Source of the DNA: an uncultured Paracoccaceae bacterium
GTDB lineage: Bacteria; Pseudomonadota; Alphaproteobacteria; Rhodobacterales; Rhodobacteraceae
DNA length: 64,000 nt
Direction: 5' to 3'
NCBI GenBank assembly: GCA_951812615.1
Contig: CATOSU010000002.1
Location: 186,001 to 250,000 of the forward strand
A program made the position numbers and the translations under genes. Under the pieces are notes generated by a model. That model made no database searches. It worked only from the letters and a program-made list of their open reading frames with translations, and was not told the origin of the DNA. This document shows, piece after piece, positions 1-8,732 of this stretch (within the stretch, counting starts at the first letter, position 1; each line of letters begins with the position of its first letter).

Positions 1-862
1 GCACAATCGAAACTTCCGCGAAATCGCACACCACGTCGGGCAGCACGTAGGCGCGCGGATCCCCGATTTCATAGAGCATTTGCTCGGCAACTGATGCCGG
101 CGTGACGACACCGGTTGTCCCCTCCGGCTTGGACAGTGCGAACTGCCCGTCCGCTTCGATTTCCGCCACCGGGTAGCCGATACCTGCGATGTCACCGGCC
201 GACCGCCAGTCGGTGAAATTGCCTCCGGTCGATTGCGGTCCGCATTCCAGCAGGTGCCCGGCCAGCGATCCGGCTGCCAGCAGGTCATGCGCATCTGCCG
301 GCCATCCGAAATGGTGCATCGCCGCGGCCAGCGTCAGGGCGCTGTCCACACAGCGCCCGGTGATCACGATATCTGCGCCCGCGTCCAATGCCGCCACGAT
401 CGGGCCCGCGCCGATGTAAGCATTCATCGAGGCCAGCCTGTCCCGCGGTGGAAAGGCCGCGCCGGAATACATCTCGATCATGTCTGCAAAGTTGTCAGCC
501 CGGTTGAGAATATCGTCGCCTTCGACCACGGCCACCTTCAGGGACAGATCCAGATCCGCGATCTTCTGATGCAGGGCCGCGGCACAGGCCGACGGGTTTA
601 CCCCGCCGGCATTCGAGAGCACTTTCACGCCTTTTGCGGCGATGTCGGGCAGGTTGCGCGCCATCACGTCCGACACGAAATCGGGGGCATAGCCCAGCGC
701 AGAATCCTTCATCCGCGCCCGGGCCATGATCGACATCGTGATCTCGGCCAGATAGTCGTAGACGAGGTAGTCGAGGCCTTCGACGGTCAGCAGTTGCGGA
801 GTGGACATTGAGGTTTCGCCCCAAAATCCGCTGGCCCCGCCGATCCGCACTGTCTCTGTCAT
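1..862 (-). CDS. AtuA-type protein (acyclic terpene utilization family, DUF1446), partial
   Basis: The reverse strand stays open from an ATG at 862 to the window edge, giving the first 287 residues; the C-terminus lies outside. The N-terminus reads MTETVRIGGASGFWGE, and ITGRCVDSALTLAAA and AGHLLECGPQSTGG follow, as in the AtuA/DUF1446 family. Members act in degradation of acyclic terpenes or branched acyl-CoA compounds, but the exact reaction is poorly known, so the substrate here is unknown. A GGAAGGGCGG ribosome binding site precedes the start. The gene is divergent from a TetR-family regulator, with a palindromic operator candidate between them, so local TetR control is likely. Confidence 0.85.
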   Translation of the reverse strand, partial: MTETVRIGGASGFWGETSMSTPQLLTVEGLDYLVYDYLAEITMSIMARARMKDSALGYAPDFVSDVMARNLPDIAAKGVKVLSNAGGVNPSACAAALHQKIADLDLSLKVAVVEGDDILNRADNFADMIEMYSGAAFPPRDRLASMNAYIGAGPIVAALDAGADIVITGRCVDSALTLAAAMHHFGWPADAHDLLAAGSLAGHLLECGPQSTGGNFTDWRSAGDIAGIGYPVAEIEADGQFALSKPEGTTGVVTPASVAEQMLYEIGDPRAYVLPDVVCDFAEVSIV

Positions 863-898
863 GACACCGCCCTTCCCTGTCCGGTTGCAGAAATATTG

Positions 899-914
899 CA
901 GACCGTATGGTCTG
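899..914. promoter_or_regulatory. Candidate TetR operator (CAGACC-GTAT-GGTCTG)
   Basis: A perfect inverted repeat with 6-base arms and a 4-base centre lies in the short gap between the divergent AtuA-type gene (start 862) and the TetR-family gene (start 979). The size and symmetry suit a dimeric TetR repressor. That it is bound by the adjacent regulator is inferred from position only. Confidence 0.6.
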
Positions 915-978
915 TTTGTATTTTGAGAAAAACAGAATCGTCAATCGGTACGTTACGTATCGCCGCAAGGGAAAGCCG

Positions 979-1635
979 TTGCAGACGCCAGAAACCGCCA
1001 AGCCCCGGGAAACACTGCACCACCAGCGGTCGCGCGAAACCCGCGAAGTGATCCTGCAGGCGGCGATCGGCTGTCTCGATGAATACGGCTATTCTGAAAC
1101 CACCTTTGCCAAGGTTCAGACCGCTGCAGATGTATCGCGCGGGGCAATTACCCACCATTTCCCGACCAAGCAGGCGCTGGTCGCTGAAACCGCGCGGTTG
1201 CTGCTCGAAAATGTCATGCGCCCGTTCGAACGCCGGCAGGCCAATCCGCGGACAGAGGCAGAACCGGTGCATGATCTGATCATGCACAGCTGGAAGCGTA
1301 TGGTCGCCAGCCGGGAAGGCCGGGCCTTTGTCGAGATTCTGGTGGCCTGCCGGACCGACAGGGTTCTGCAGGACATGCTGCGCGACGGGCTGACCGAATT
1401 CGACCGCCGCAGCGGCGCTTCGATCACCCGGCTCTATGACGGCCACGGGCCGGATGCGGATGACGCGGCCCTGCTTTGGGCGATCTTCCGCAGTTTCTGC
1501 CGGGGTCTCATCATCCATCAACAATTCGTCAGTTCGCCGGATGACATTCACCGCCTGCTGGCCCGATTCGCGCAGATCATGGAAAAGGAACTGTTTGTCC
1601 GTGATCCCCCGGCATCGGAAAACCCCCGGACCTGA
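979..1635 (+). CDS. TetR/AcrR family transcriptional regulator
   Basis: The 218-residue protein has an N-terminal helix-turn-helix (around residues 16-62: TREVILQAAIGCLDEYGYS, then ADVSRGAITHHFPTKQALV), the classic TetR DNA-binding signature with the H-HF-K end of the recognition helix region. The C-terminal ligand domain is not diagnostic. I chose the TTG at 979 because AAGGGAAA lies just upstream and because an earlier ATG at 907 would put the coding region over the palindrome at 899-914. It faces away from the AtuA-type gene, so it probably represses that gene and itself. The inducer is unknown. Confidence 0.88.
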   Translation: MQTPETAKPRETLHHQRSRETREVILQAAIGCLDEYGYSETTFAKVQTAADVSRGAITHHFPTKQALVAETARLLLENVMRPFERRQANPRTEAEPVHDLIMHSWKRMVASREGRAFVEILVACRTDRVLQDMLRDGLTEFDRRSGASITRLYDGHGPDADDAALLWAIFRSFCRGLIIHQQFVSSPDDIHRLLARFAQIMEKELFVRDPPASENPRT

Positions 1636-1737
1636 CGCATCCCGGGCCGCTCCGGGCTTGCACAGCGCAGGTATTATCAGCGACCATTGGACAGACCCTG
1701 CCCGCGTGGAAACGCACGCATTTCAACCGGAGAGCAC

Positions 1738-3147
1738 ATGGTTGCCATCCTGACATTCCTTGGCCTTGCCGCGCTGGAACTGACCGCGATCTGGTTCGCA
1801 TGGCGCGCCATTTCTTCGGCGCGGACGTCACAGGGGGCGCTGGGCTGGGTGATCTTCCTGCTGGCGGTGCCCTATCTGGCCGTGCCTCTGTTCCTGTTTC
1901 TGGGGCATCACCGGTTCCGGCAATACGTCACCGCCCGGCGTGACAGCGAAGAAGTAACCACCCGCGTCCGCGACTTTGGAAACCGCCTTGCGCCGGCTGT
2001 CCCGCCCGAATTTCCGGTGCGGGCGTTCGAGCGGATTTCCGATATGCCGGTCATGCGCGGCAACGACATGCGGCTTCTGGTCGACGGAGACGCCGCATTT
2101 CCGGCCATGTTCGACGCCATTGATGCCGCGCAAACCTATGTTCTGGTGCAGTTCTACATTGTTCGCGACGATCCAACCGGCCGGGTGCTGCATGACCGGC
2201 TGACGGCCGCGGCCGCGCGCGGTGTTTTGGTCCGGTTCGTCTGTGACCCCGTCGGCAGCATGAAGCTGAGCACCACCTACCTGTCCGAGCTGAGTGCAGC
2301 AGGTGTTCATGTCGTCGAACCGGCACAGATGCGCGGACCGAGAAACCGGTTCCAGCTGAATTTCCGCAACCACCGCAAAACTGTGATCGTCGACGGGCTG
2401 GTCGGTTTCACCGGCGGACTGAACGTCGGTGAAGAATACATGGGTCGCGACCCCGGGTTCGGGGCATGGCGCGACACCCAGATCGAGCTGCACGGGCCGG
2501 TCGTGTCGCAACTGCAGCTGGTTTTTGCCGAAGACTGGCACTGGGCCACCGGAGAGGTGCTGATCGAAGCGCTGAACTGGGAGGCCGGCACCGCCGAGGC
2601 GGATATGTCGGCGATGGTGGTGGCGACCGGACCGGGCGACAGTATGGAAACGGGGGCGTTATTCTATTTCTCGGCCATCGCCAATGCCCGCAAACGCATC
2701 TGGATCGCGTCGCCCTATTTCGTGCCGGACCGGGACGTCCTGACCGCGCTGAAACATGCCGCCCTCGAAGGGCTGGACGTCCGGTTGCTGCTGCCGGAAG
2801 TGGTGGATCACCGCATCCCGTGGCTGGCTGCCTTTGCCTTTTTCGACGAGGTTCGGGAAGCCGGCGTTCAGGTCTGGCGCTACAGCGCCGGTTTCATGCA
2901 CCAGAAGGCCATTCTGGTCGACGACTGCTTTGCCGCGGTCGGGACATCCAACCTCGACAACCGGTCCTTCCGTCTGAATTTCGAAGCAATGGCCGCATTC
3001 TTCGACCCGCGCGCCGCTGCCGCAGCTGAAGCCATGCTGGAGCGCGATTTCGACCGCGCCTTCCGGATGGAGACACCGCTGGCCGATCAGCGCGCGCTGA
3101 TCCGCTACGGCGCTCCGGTGTCGCGACTGTTTGCGCCGATCCTCTGA
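1738..3147 (+). CDS. cls: Cardiolipin synthase (phospholipase D superfamily)
   Basis: The 469-residue membrane enzyme should join two phosphatidylglycerols into cardiolipin and glycerol. Two N-terminal membrane helices (about residues 3-22 and 35-56) are followed by two HKD motifs: HRKTVIVD (His212, Lys214, Asp219) with the GGLNVGEEY extension, and HQKAILVD (His388, Lys390, Asp395) with GTSNLDNRSF. This is the standard bacterial Cls architecture, and the length fits. The ATG at 1738 has GGAGAG in front of it; an upstream in-frame ATG at 1687 adds residues with no family counterpart. Its stop overlaps the next start by one base, so the two are probably translated together. Confidence 0.93.
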   Translation: MVAILTFLGLAALELTAIWFAWRAISSARTSQGALGWVIFLLAVPYLAVPLFLFLGHHRFRQYVTARRDSEEVTTRVRDFGNRLAPAVPPEFPVRAFERISDMPVMRGNDMRLLVDGDAAFPAMFDAIDAAQTYVLVQFYIVRDDPTGRVLHDRLTAAAARGVLVRFVCDPVGSMKLSTTYLSELSAAGVHVVEPAQMRGPRNRFQLNFRNHRKTVIVDGLVGFTGGLNVGEEYMGRDPGFGAWRDTQIELHGPVVSQLQLVFAEDWHWATGEVLIEALNWEAGTAEADMSAMVVATGPGDSMETGALFYFSAIANARKRIWIASPYFVPDRDVLTALKHAALEGLDVRLLLPEVVDHRIPWLAAFAFFDEVREAGVQVWRYSAGFMHQKAILVDDCFAAVGTSNLDNRSFRLNFEAMAAFFDPRAAAAAEAMLERDFDRAFRMETPLADQRALIRYGAPVSRLFAPIL

Positions 3148-3848
3148 TGTCGCCTCCGCTCCGCCTTGTCAGCTACAACATCCGCAAGGCCGTGGGGCTG
3201 GACCGCCGCCGGGCGCCGGAACGCATCCTTGATGTCGTCAACCGGTTGGAGGGCGACGTGGTCCTGTTGCAGGAGGCGGACCGCCGGTTGGGCGACCGGC
3301 CCGCCGCCGTGCCGCACGAAATGGTCGAGGCGGAAACCGACTATACTGTCGCGCCGCTGGCGCCCAACGATGTCAGCCTCGGCTGGCATGGCAATGCTGT
3401 CCTTGTCCGCAAGGGGCTGACAGTGCGAAACGCCGCCCAGCTGGAATTACCGGGGCTTGAGCCGCGTGGTGCGGTGATGGTGGAAATCGCCGATCACGAC
3501 ATGACCCTGATCGGTGCCCATCTGGCGCTGTTGCGGCCGTGGCGACGACAGCAGCTGCGCGCAATCCTCGACAGTCTCGACGACGAACAGAAGGCCCGCA
3601 GCATCATCGCCGGTGATTTCAACGAATGGTCCGATACGCTGTGGCTGGAAGTCCTGAGCGAAAGCCATGATGTGCTGGCTCCGGGCAAGACCTTTCACGC
3701 CAGCCGCCCGATGGCGGCGCTGGACCGGATCGCACATGGCAAGACGCTGGAGATCAAGGACGCAGGTGTCGACGAATCTGAAACCGCGCGGCAAAGCTCG
3801 GACCACCTGCCGATCTGGGCCGACATTCAGGGGAAAGATCCGGAATAG
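3147..3848 (+). CDS. Endonuclease/exonuclease/phosphatase family protein
   Basis: The 233-residue protein has the EEP fold motifs in order: LVSYNIRK near the start (Asn metal ligand), DVVLLQEAD (Glu metal ligand), GAHLALL (catalytic His region), AGDFNEW (Asp/Asn) and a terminal SSDHLPIWA (Asp-His pair). This metal-dependent phosphoesterase family includes nucleases and lipid phosphodiesterases. Lying directly behind cls with a 1-base overlap, it may act on phospholipid head groups rather than DNA, but that is inference. No signal peptide is seen. Confidence 0.85.
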   Translation: MSPPLRLVSYNIRKAVGLDRRRAPERILDVVNRLEGDVVLLQEADRRLGDRPAAVPHEMVEAETDYTVAPLAPNDVSLGWHGNAVLVRKGLTVRNAAQLELPGLEPRGAVMVEIADHDMTLIGAHLALLRPWRRQQLRAILDSLDDEQKARSIIAGDFNEWSDTLWLEVLSESHDVLAPGKTFHASRPMAALDRIAHGKTLEIKDAGVDESETARQSSDHLPIWADIQGKDPE

Positions 3849-3897
3849 GACAGGGTGAGTTTTTGCCCGGCCCTGATCCGCAATTGCCGCGACGCGG

Positions 3898-5589
3898 TTA
3901 CGGCAGATTGTCCGGACCGTGTGCCACGATCCGCTGAATTGTGACGGCGGTGTCGAAATCCATGGCGCCCTCTTTGCTCACGCTCACTCCGCGGGCTTTC
4001 ATGAACCGTTCCTGGATCATGCGCACGCAATGGGTCACGGCTTCGTCGTATTTTCCGCGATTTCCATCGTCTTTGGTCAGGCACCAATACCCGATGCGTT
4101 CGATCTCGTCCTGAAGCTGCGATATCGCATCGGCCTGTTTCTGCAGGTTCTCCTCGGTCGCCGCGGCGCCGCTCAGAGTATCCCCGAGATTGGTCAGAAA
4201 TTCGAACACACCACCGTAGATATCCGCTTTCTGGAAATTCAGCTTCTGATCCTTTTCGTCGGGGATCTCGCCCACCGGCCACAGCGCCACCTTTTCGTCC
4301 TGATAGCTGGCCCAGGGCACGGCATCGCCGGGGCACAGCTTGCCCAGGTGATGGGTTTTCAGCTCGTGACCCGTCGTGCTCTTCTTTGCCTTGAAACACA
4401 GGTCGCGGTGACGCACCACATCGCAGGGCTTGATTTGGTGGAAATCGAGGATCTCGCGGACCAGCCGCACGCTGCCGTCGATTTGCGCCTGCGGCCACGG
4501 ATTGTTTGCCCCCGCCACATGTTCGATTCCGATCGACGGCTGGTTCGCCCGGATCCGTGCGCCGCGGGCAAACCGGTTGCGGGTCGGCACCGCGTCCGGA
4601 TCATCCTTGGGCGGGCGGGCGAACACGAAATCCCGCCAGCCGCCGCCATAGGGGTTCTTGGTGATCCCGGCCGTCTTGTCGGCCTTTTTCTGATCCTTCG
4701 TGCGCGGATCGAACCCGGCCTGATGTGCGGACTTGTCCTCTTCCACGATCTTGACGACATGGCCGTCGATATTCACCAGATAATGGATCGAGGCCCGCGC
4801 GGTCAGCGTCTGCAACTGCGTGCCGATATAGCTGGTACCGATCCGCCAGTCCGGCTTTTTGGTGGGCCGGTCATCTTCCGGGACGTGACCGGTACAATGG
4901 ATGACCACGAACAACCGGTCAAAGCTGATCCCGCTTTCAGAGCGTTTACCGACCCGGTCTTCAAGCCAGATACCGCCCTTGTTGGTCTTGCGCTTGTCCG
5001 TGGGGCGCAGCACATCGAACCGCACATCGCATTCCACGCGCTGGTTGCGTTCCTCGCCGCTGCCTTGGGGCTGAAAGATCCGCAGCACCATATGCGGCGG
5101 CACGCCGGCATCTTTCAGGTCGCGGGGCACTGTGCAGGGAACGAATTCGTCATCGCCGTCGACGACGAAGAAACCCTCGGCATCGACTTCCAGACCGCTC
5201 CATGTGGCCGGGCGAAACTGGATCTGCCAGGATTTGTTCCAAAGCGCCGAGTCCTTTGGGCTGTCCACTTCCGGCCCGGCCGGCTTGACGCTGTCATGCC
5301 CCGCAGGCGGTTCGATATGCAGGTCGAACAGCCCTGTGTTCTTGGCATCCGTCAGCGCCCGGATCTCGGTTTCCTTGAGCTGTTTCACCTCCGCCGAAAC
5401 CGGGGCTGAACCGGGGCCGAAACCCTGATCCGTAAGCGACAGCTTGACCTTCTTGCTCTGTTTTTCGAACCCCTTTCCGGCAAGGTTCTGCCCGCGCGGC
5501 AAGGCGCTGCCCGGTTCGATATCCCAGAACAGAAAGCTCCATTTGAAGGTGATCTTCTGCTTTGGTTTGACTGCGCCGCGCTTGGCCAT
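3898..5589 (-). CDS. Zinc N-acetylmuramoyl-L-alanine amidase with extra N- and C-terminal regions
   Basis: The 563-residue protein contains an amidase_2 (AmpD/PGRP-like) domain at about residues 225-430. The expected zinc ligands are visible: His231 in VIHCTGH, His394 in VVRHRDLC and Cys419 in KLCPGDAVPW. SIHYLVNIDG and SAHQAG are also typical. It should cleave the amide between N-acetylmuramic acid and the stem peptide. Residues 1-225 look like an unrelated beta-rich module, and the C-terminal 130 residues resemble a small wall-binding region. There is no signal peptide or membrane segment, so an ordinary Sec/Tat route to the periplasm is unlikely. It is last in a three-gene minus-strand operon. 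A secreted effector role is inference. Confidence 0.85.
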   Translation of the reverse strand: MAKRGAVKPKQKITFKWSFLFWDIEPGSALPRGQNLAGKGFEKQSKKVKLSLTDQGFGPGSAPVSAEVKQLKETEIRALTDAKNTGLFDLHIEPPAGHDSVKPAGPEVDSPKDSALWNKSWQIQFRPATWSGLEVDAEGFFVVDGDDEFVPCTVPRDLKDAGVPPHMVLRIFQPQGSGEERNQRVECDVRFDVLRPTDKRKTNKGGIWLEDRVGKRSESGISFDRLFVVIHCTGHVPEDDRPTKKPDWRIGTSYIGTQLQTLTARASIHYLVNIDGHVVKIVEEDKSAHQAGFDPRTKDQKKADKTAGITKNPYGGGWRDFVFARPPKDDPDAVPTRNRFARGARIRANQPSIGIEHVAGANNPWPQAQIDGSVRLVREILDFHQIKPCDVVRHRDLCFKAKKSTTGHELKTHHLGKLCPGDAVPWASYQDEKVALWPVGEIPDEKDQKLNFQKADIYGGVFEFLTNLGDTLSGAAATEENLQKQADAISQLQDEIERIGYWCLTKDDGNRGKYDEAVTHCVRMIQERFMKARGVSVSKEGAMDFDTAVTIQRIVAHGPDNLP

Positions 5590-5614
5590 CAGTTACGTCC
5601 TTTCCGGCCCGGGT

Positions 5615-7231
5615 TCAGGCGTCCTCTTCCTCGTCCTCGGCGTCTTCGACATCTTCGAACCAGCCATCGTCGTCATCCTCGTCCAGAAAATTGTCGAACG
5701 TGTTTGGATCGGTGTCATCGCTTTCGTCGTCGTCCTCTTCGTCGGGCTGGATATGCGTGGGATCGCCGGTGCTGTGCCACTGGTCGATATCCAGTGCCAG
5801 ATCGGTCAGGGGCGACAGGAAATGCGCGCCGAACTCGCCCGAAAACGCAGCGCGGCGGTCATCGAACTTGTCGTGATCATAGCCGAGATTTTCCAGCCGC
5901 ACCGAGCAGCCGGACTGCGTCAGCGGGGCGGACACAGACACGATATAGGGCCGGGTATACAGGAACTGATCGGGGGGCGCGTTGGGGTTGTCGGATTTGC
6001 CCCAGTCGATATCGACCACATGCGGCACGCTGTCGGGCAAGGTGGCCAGCCCTTCGCCGTCGGCAGTGCCCTCTTCGAACACCTGATCGCCCTTGTGGGC
6101 TTTGAACGGACAATTCGGTATCGCGTGCCCCTCGGGATCCAGCAGCCAGACCTCAAGCTGGCGCAACCCTTCGCCGGGGCAATGGCCGGCGAGACTGTCG
6201 TAGAAGGAACAGCCGAACCCGGTTTGGTGGCGGTGGTTCAGGTCCACCATCTGCCGCAGGCATGGCGCGGTATCGTCCGGCTTGCACGGCAGGCGCGGCG
6301 GCCGGTCCTGATGAAACGCATAGATCGTCACCCGCCGGTTGCGCGGGTTCGCCGCCTCGGCATCGACCAGCAGGTTGAATTCGCCACAGCCCATGTGGCC
6401 GGGATCCAGAAACCTGTCCTTTTCGATCTTGATGTCATGCTTGCCGCCCATGTAGGCGGCGAACAGATCGGCCCGGAATGCCTTGTCATTCTGTACCGCT
6501 GCGTCGTCGCCAAGGCCGAGGAATTCCCGCATCGCGCCCCGCGTCCCGGGCCCCATGTCGCCATCTATCCCGCCGGGATCATGGCCCAGATCGGTCAGGA
6601 TTTCCTGCACCACGGCCAGCCCCCATTCCTCGTTCGGGTGGTTGTAGAGGTCTTCCCACACCTGAACATCGTTCAGGATGAAGCCATAAACCGACCACGC
6701 CCGCCTTTCGCTCAGACGCTTGTTATAGCCCTCGCTGCCGACGGCATCGGTGTGCCCGAAGATCATCAGCTTGCTGTCGGGCTGCTTGTCCACCAGCGCC
6801 TCGACGTCGCCAAGGCTGTCGGCCACCTCGGGCCGGATGAAGGAGCTGTCGAAGGGGAAGGTGATCGAGGGCAGCGAGCAGCAGCCGACATACTGATCAG
6901 GGCAGGATTTCCTGCGGATGTGCACGGTATGGGTCAGTTCGGTACCAAAGCCGTCCTGATCGTAGGGTTCGGGCACGCGCAACGCCTCGCGCGGTTCATC
7001 CCCGGGCATCAACGCGTATTCCATCGGGCTGATCCGGGCGCGCGCGCCCAGTTCGTCACGCATCAGTTCCTGCACCTGTTCGGGTTCCTTGGTGCCCCAG
7101 TTGAACTGGCTGATATCATCGGCGGACACATCCTTGCCGGCCGCCTGCGCCCGTTCGGCAATGCTGCCCAGCGTGTCGTGATCCTGGATCGCGGCCTCCT
7201 CGGCCTGGCTGAAGGGGCGGAAGGCTGGCAT
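5615..7231 (-). CDS. OmpA-family protein with LysM-like N-terminus and inserted peptidoglycan-binding domain
   Basis: The 538-residue protein begins with a LysM-like stretch (HDTLGSIAERAQAAGKD). An OmpA-type peptidoglycan-binding domain follows: FGHTDAVGSEGYNKRLSERR, ending with GCGEFNLL and NRRVTIYAF. These two halves are separated by about 100 residues that contain a PG_binding_1-like motif (GGIDGDMGPGTRGAMREF). The C-terminal part is unassigned and ends in a strongly acidic tail of about 40 residues. No signal peptide or beta-barrel is present, so it is not an outer-membrane OmpA. It sits between an Ig-like protein and an amidase in one operon, which suggests a delivered wall-binding component. 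Function is inferred. Confidence 0.75.
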   Translation of the reverse strand: MPAFRPFSQAEEAAIQDHDTLGSIAERAQAAGKDVSADDISQFNWGTKEPEQVQELMRDELGARARISPMEYALMPGDEPREALRVPEPYDQDGFGTELTHTVHIRRKSCPDQYVGCCSLPSITFPFDSSFIRPEVADSLGDVEALVDKQPDSKLMIFGHTDAVGSEGYNKRLSERRAWSVYGFILNDVQVWEDLYNHPNEEWGLAVVQEILTDLGHDPGGIDGDMGPGTRGAMREFLGLGDDAAVQNDKAFRADLFAAYMGGKHDIKIEKDRFLDPGHMGCGEFNLLVDAEAANPRNRRVTIYAFHQDRPPRLPCKPDDTAPCLRQMVDLNHRHQTGFGCSFYDSLAGHCPGEGLRQLEVWLLDPEGHAIPNCPFKAHKGDQVFEEGTADGEGLATLPDSVPHVVDIDWGKSDNPNAPPDQFLYTRPYIVSVSAPLTQSGCSVRLENLGYDHDKFDDRRAAFSGEFGAHFLSPLTDLALDIDQWHSTGDPTHIQPDEEDDDESDDTDPNTFDNFLDEDDDDGWFEDVEDAEDEEEDA

Positions 7232-7240
7232 GACCGGTCC

Positions 7241-7879
7241 TCAATCTACACGGGTTACAACAGGGGCGTCTTCGGCCTCGATCTTCAGGATCCCGCAGGT
7301 GCCCGGATCGATATCATCAATCCGGATCTTGCCCGCTCCGTTGGTGGAGCGGGTGGTTTCGGACCCGTCCGTCAGCGTGATCCTGAACGGTACGTTCGCA
7401 ACGGGCGTATTGGTGTCGTCATCAATCAGCCGGAATTCGATCCATGTCTTGTCCGGCTGCGTCGGTGTATCCGGTTTCGATGGAACGTCCGGCGTGTCCC
7501 GCCCGCGCGGCGGCAGCGCCCGGTCCCTCTGACGTGCGGGCTTGGACGGCGGCGCAGCAGGCCTCGGACGCCGCCGCGCCGGATCACCGGGCGCGGCCCG
7601 TGGTTTCCACTGCGGCGGCTCGGCAAAAGCCACGATGCCCGCGGCCTCGGCCCGGGCGATATCGGCCAGCAGCGCCTTGTCATCGCGCCGCATCATCCCA
7701 CCCTGCGCCCCCCACCAGCGCCGGATACCGGCCATTTCGAAGGGTTCGTTCAGGCTGGCGGACAAGAGGGTCATCGCTTCCTTGAAATCGCGCATGCGAA
7801 ACACCCGGACCCCGTCCCGGTCATCCTGCTTGCCCAGCAACAGAAACGGACGCACCCGCCCGCCAGCCCGTTGTCTCAC
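7241..7879 (-). CDS. Hypothetical protein with Pro/Arg-rich linker and C-terminal Ig-like domain
   Basis: The 212-residue protein has three parts: an N-terminal region of about 90 residues without recognisable motifs, a proline/arginine-rich linker (about 90-140), and a beta-sandwich-like C-terminus (WIEFRLIDDDTNTPVANVP, with a T-N-G-A-G-K turn) resembling carboxypeptidase-regulatory or bacterial Ig-like modules. The start is a GTG with GGGAGAAG in front. It is first in the minus-strand trio, 9 bases before the OmpA-like gene. Such domains often serve as adaptors on injection-system spikes. That role is inference; no spike gene lies in the window. Confidence 0.65.
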   Translation of the reverse strand: MRQRAGGRVRPFLLLGKQDDRDGVRVFRMRDFKEAMTLLSASLNEPFEMAGIRRWWGAQGGMMRRDDKALLADIARAEAAGIVAFAEPPQWKPRAAPGDPARRRPRPAAPPSKPARQRDRALPPRGRDTPDVPSKPDTPTQPDKTWIEFRLIDDDTNTPVANVPFRITLTDGSETTRSTNGAGKIRIDDIDPGTCGILKIEAEDAPVVTRVD

Positions 7880-8045
7880 GATTACTTCTCCCTGTCCGAT
7901 CAGAGGAGTTCCGGTCGGATGCTAGCGCGGGGCATGGCGAGCTTGCAATCGGGATTTGCACCAGCGGTGAAACGCGGGGGAAATACCTCATCCGGCGCGC
8001 AGCAGGCCGGAGATTGCCCGGGGCCACCCGCCTGACAACGGCAGC

Positions 8046-8732
8046 CTAGCCCGGCAGGTTCAGATTGTTGATATGCCCGGCCAGCCGCGCCAGCAGCCGC
8101 GGCTTGTCCCCGGCTTCCAGTGCTTCGATCATTGCGTCATGCTGTTCGACCAACAGCTGCAGGCTGGTGAATTCGATGTCAAAGGCGCGAGCCAGCTGAA
8201 AATGCATGTGATCGAAGGACAGGTTCCTGTACTGCTCAGTGATGAACGCGTTGCGGGCCAACCCGACAAGGATCAGGTGAAACTCGCCGTTCAGCCGGCC
8301 CCATTCGACCTTGGCGTCGCGGGTTCCGCTGTCCGCGATCTCGCGCATCCTGCGGTTCAGCCGGCGCAGCGCGTCGATATCTGCATCGGTCCGGTTGTCA
8401 AATCCAAGCTCGACCGCCGAGACTTCGAAAAGCTCGCGGAATTGCACAAACTGGGCAAACTCCTCGGGCGTCGGTTTATCGGACACGAAATACCCGCGGT
8501 TGGGCTCGGCATGCACCAGTCGTGAAGCCAGCAGACGTGCAAGGGCTTCGCGAACCGGGATCATGCTGACACCGTGGGCATCGGCGATCTTCTTGATGCC
8601 GATATGGGCGCCGGGCGCATAGTCGCCGGCCAGAATGGCATCGCGGATGATCACCACCAGCCGATCGACAAGGCTGCCGGCATCGGTCAGTTTTTCGTCA
8701 GTCGCCGCCACGTCGTACCGGTTCGAGATCAT
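8046..8732 (-). CDS. GntR family transcriptional regulator (FCD/FadR subfamily)
   Basis: The 228-residue regulator has an N-terminal winged helix (LVDRLVVIIRDAILAGDY, then IKKIADAHGVSMIPVREAL) with the typical S-P/I-x-PVREAL recognition helix, and an all-helical FCD ligand domain ending at NLNLPG. Metal-ligand-like histidines occur in EFHLILV and EQHDAMI, as in FCD proteins. ATG 8732 overlaps the stop of the upstream demethylase gene in an ATGA, so the regulator is the last gene of the operon it probably controls. The likely effector is a substrate or intermediate of the Rieske/DmdA-like/PanB-like pathway. Confidence 0.88.
   Translation of the reverse strand: MISNRYDVAATDEKLTDAGSLVDRLVVIIRDAILAGDYAPGAHIGIKKIADAHGVSMIPVREALARLLASRLVHAEPNRGYFVSDKPTPEEFAQFVQFRELFEVSAVELGFDNRTDADIDALRRLNRRMREIADSGTRDAKVEWGRLNGEFHLILVGLARNAFITEQYRNLSFDHMHFQLARAFDIEFTSLQLLVEQHDAMIEALEAGDKPRLLARLAGHINNLNLPG

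Noticed and set aside
3919-8035. Long plus-strand open frames (496 and 863 codons) over the peptidoglycan cassette
   Set aside because: They are antisense shadows of the amidase, OmpA-like and Ig-like genes; the minus strand carries the recognisable domains and ribosome binding sites.
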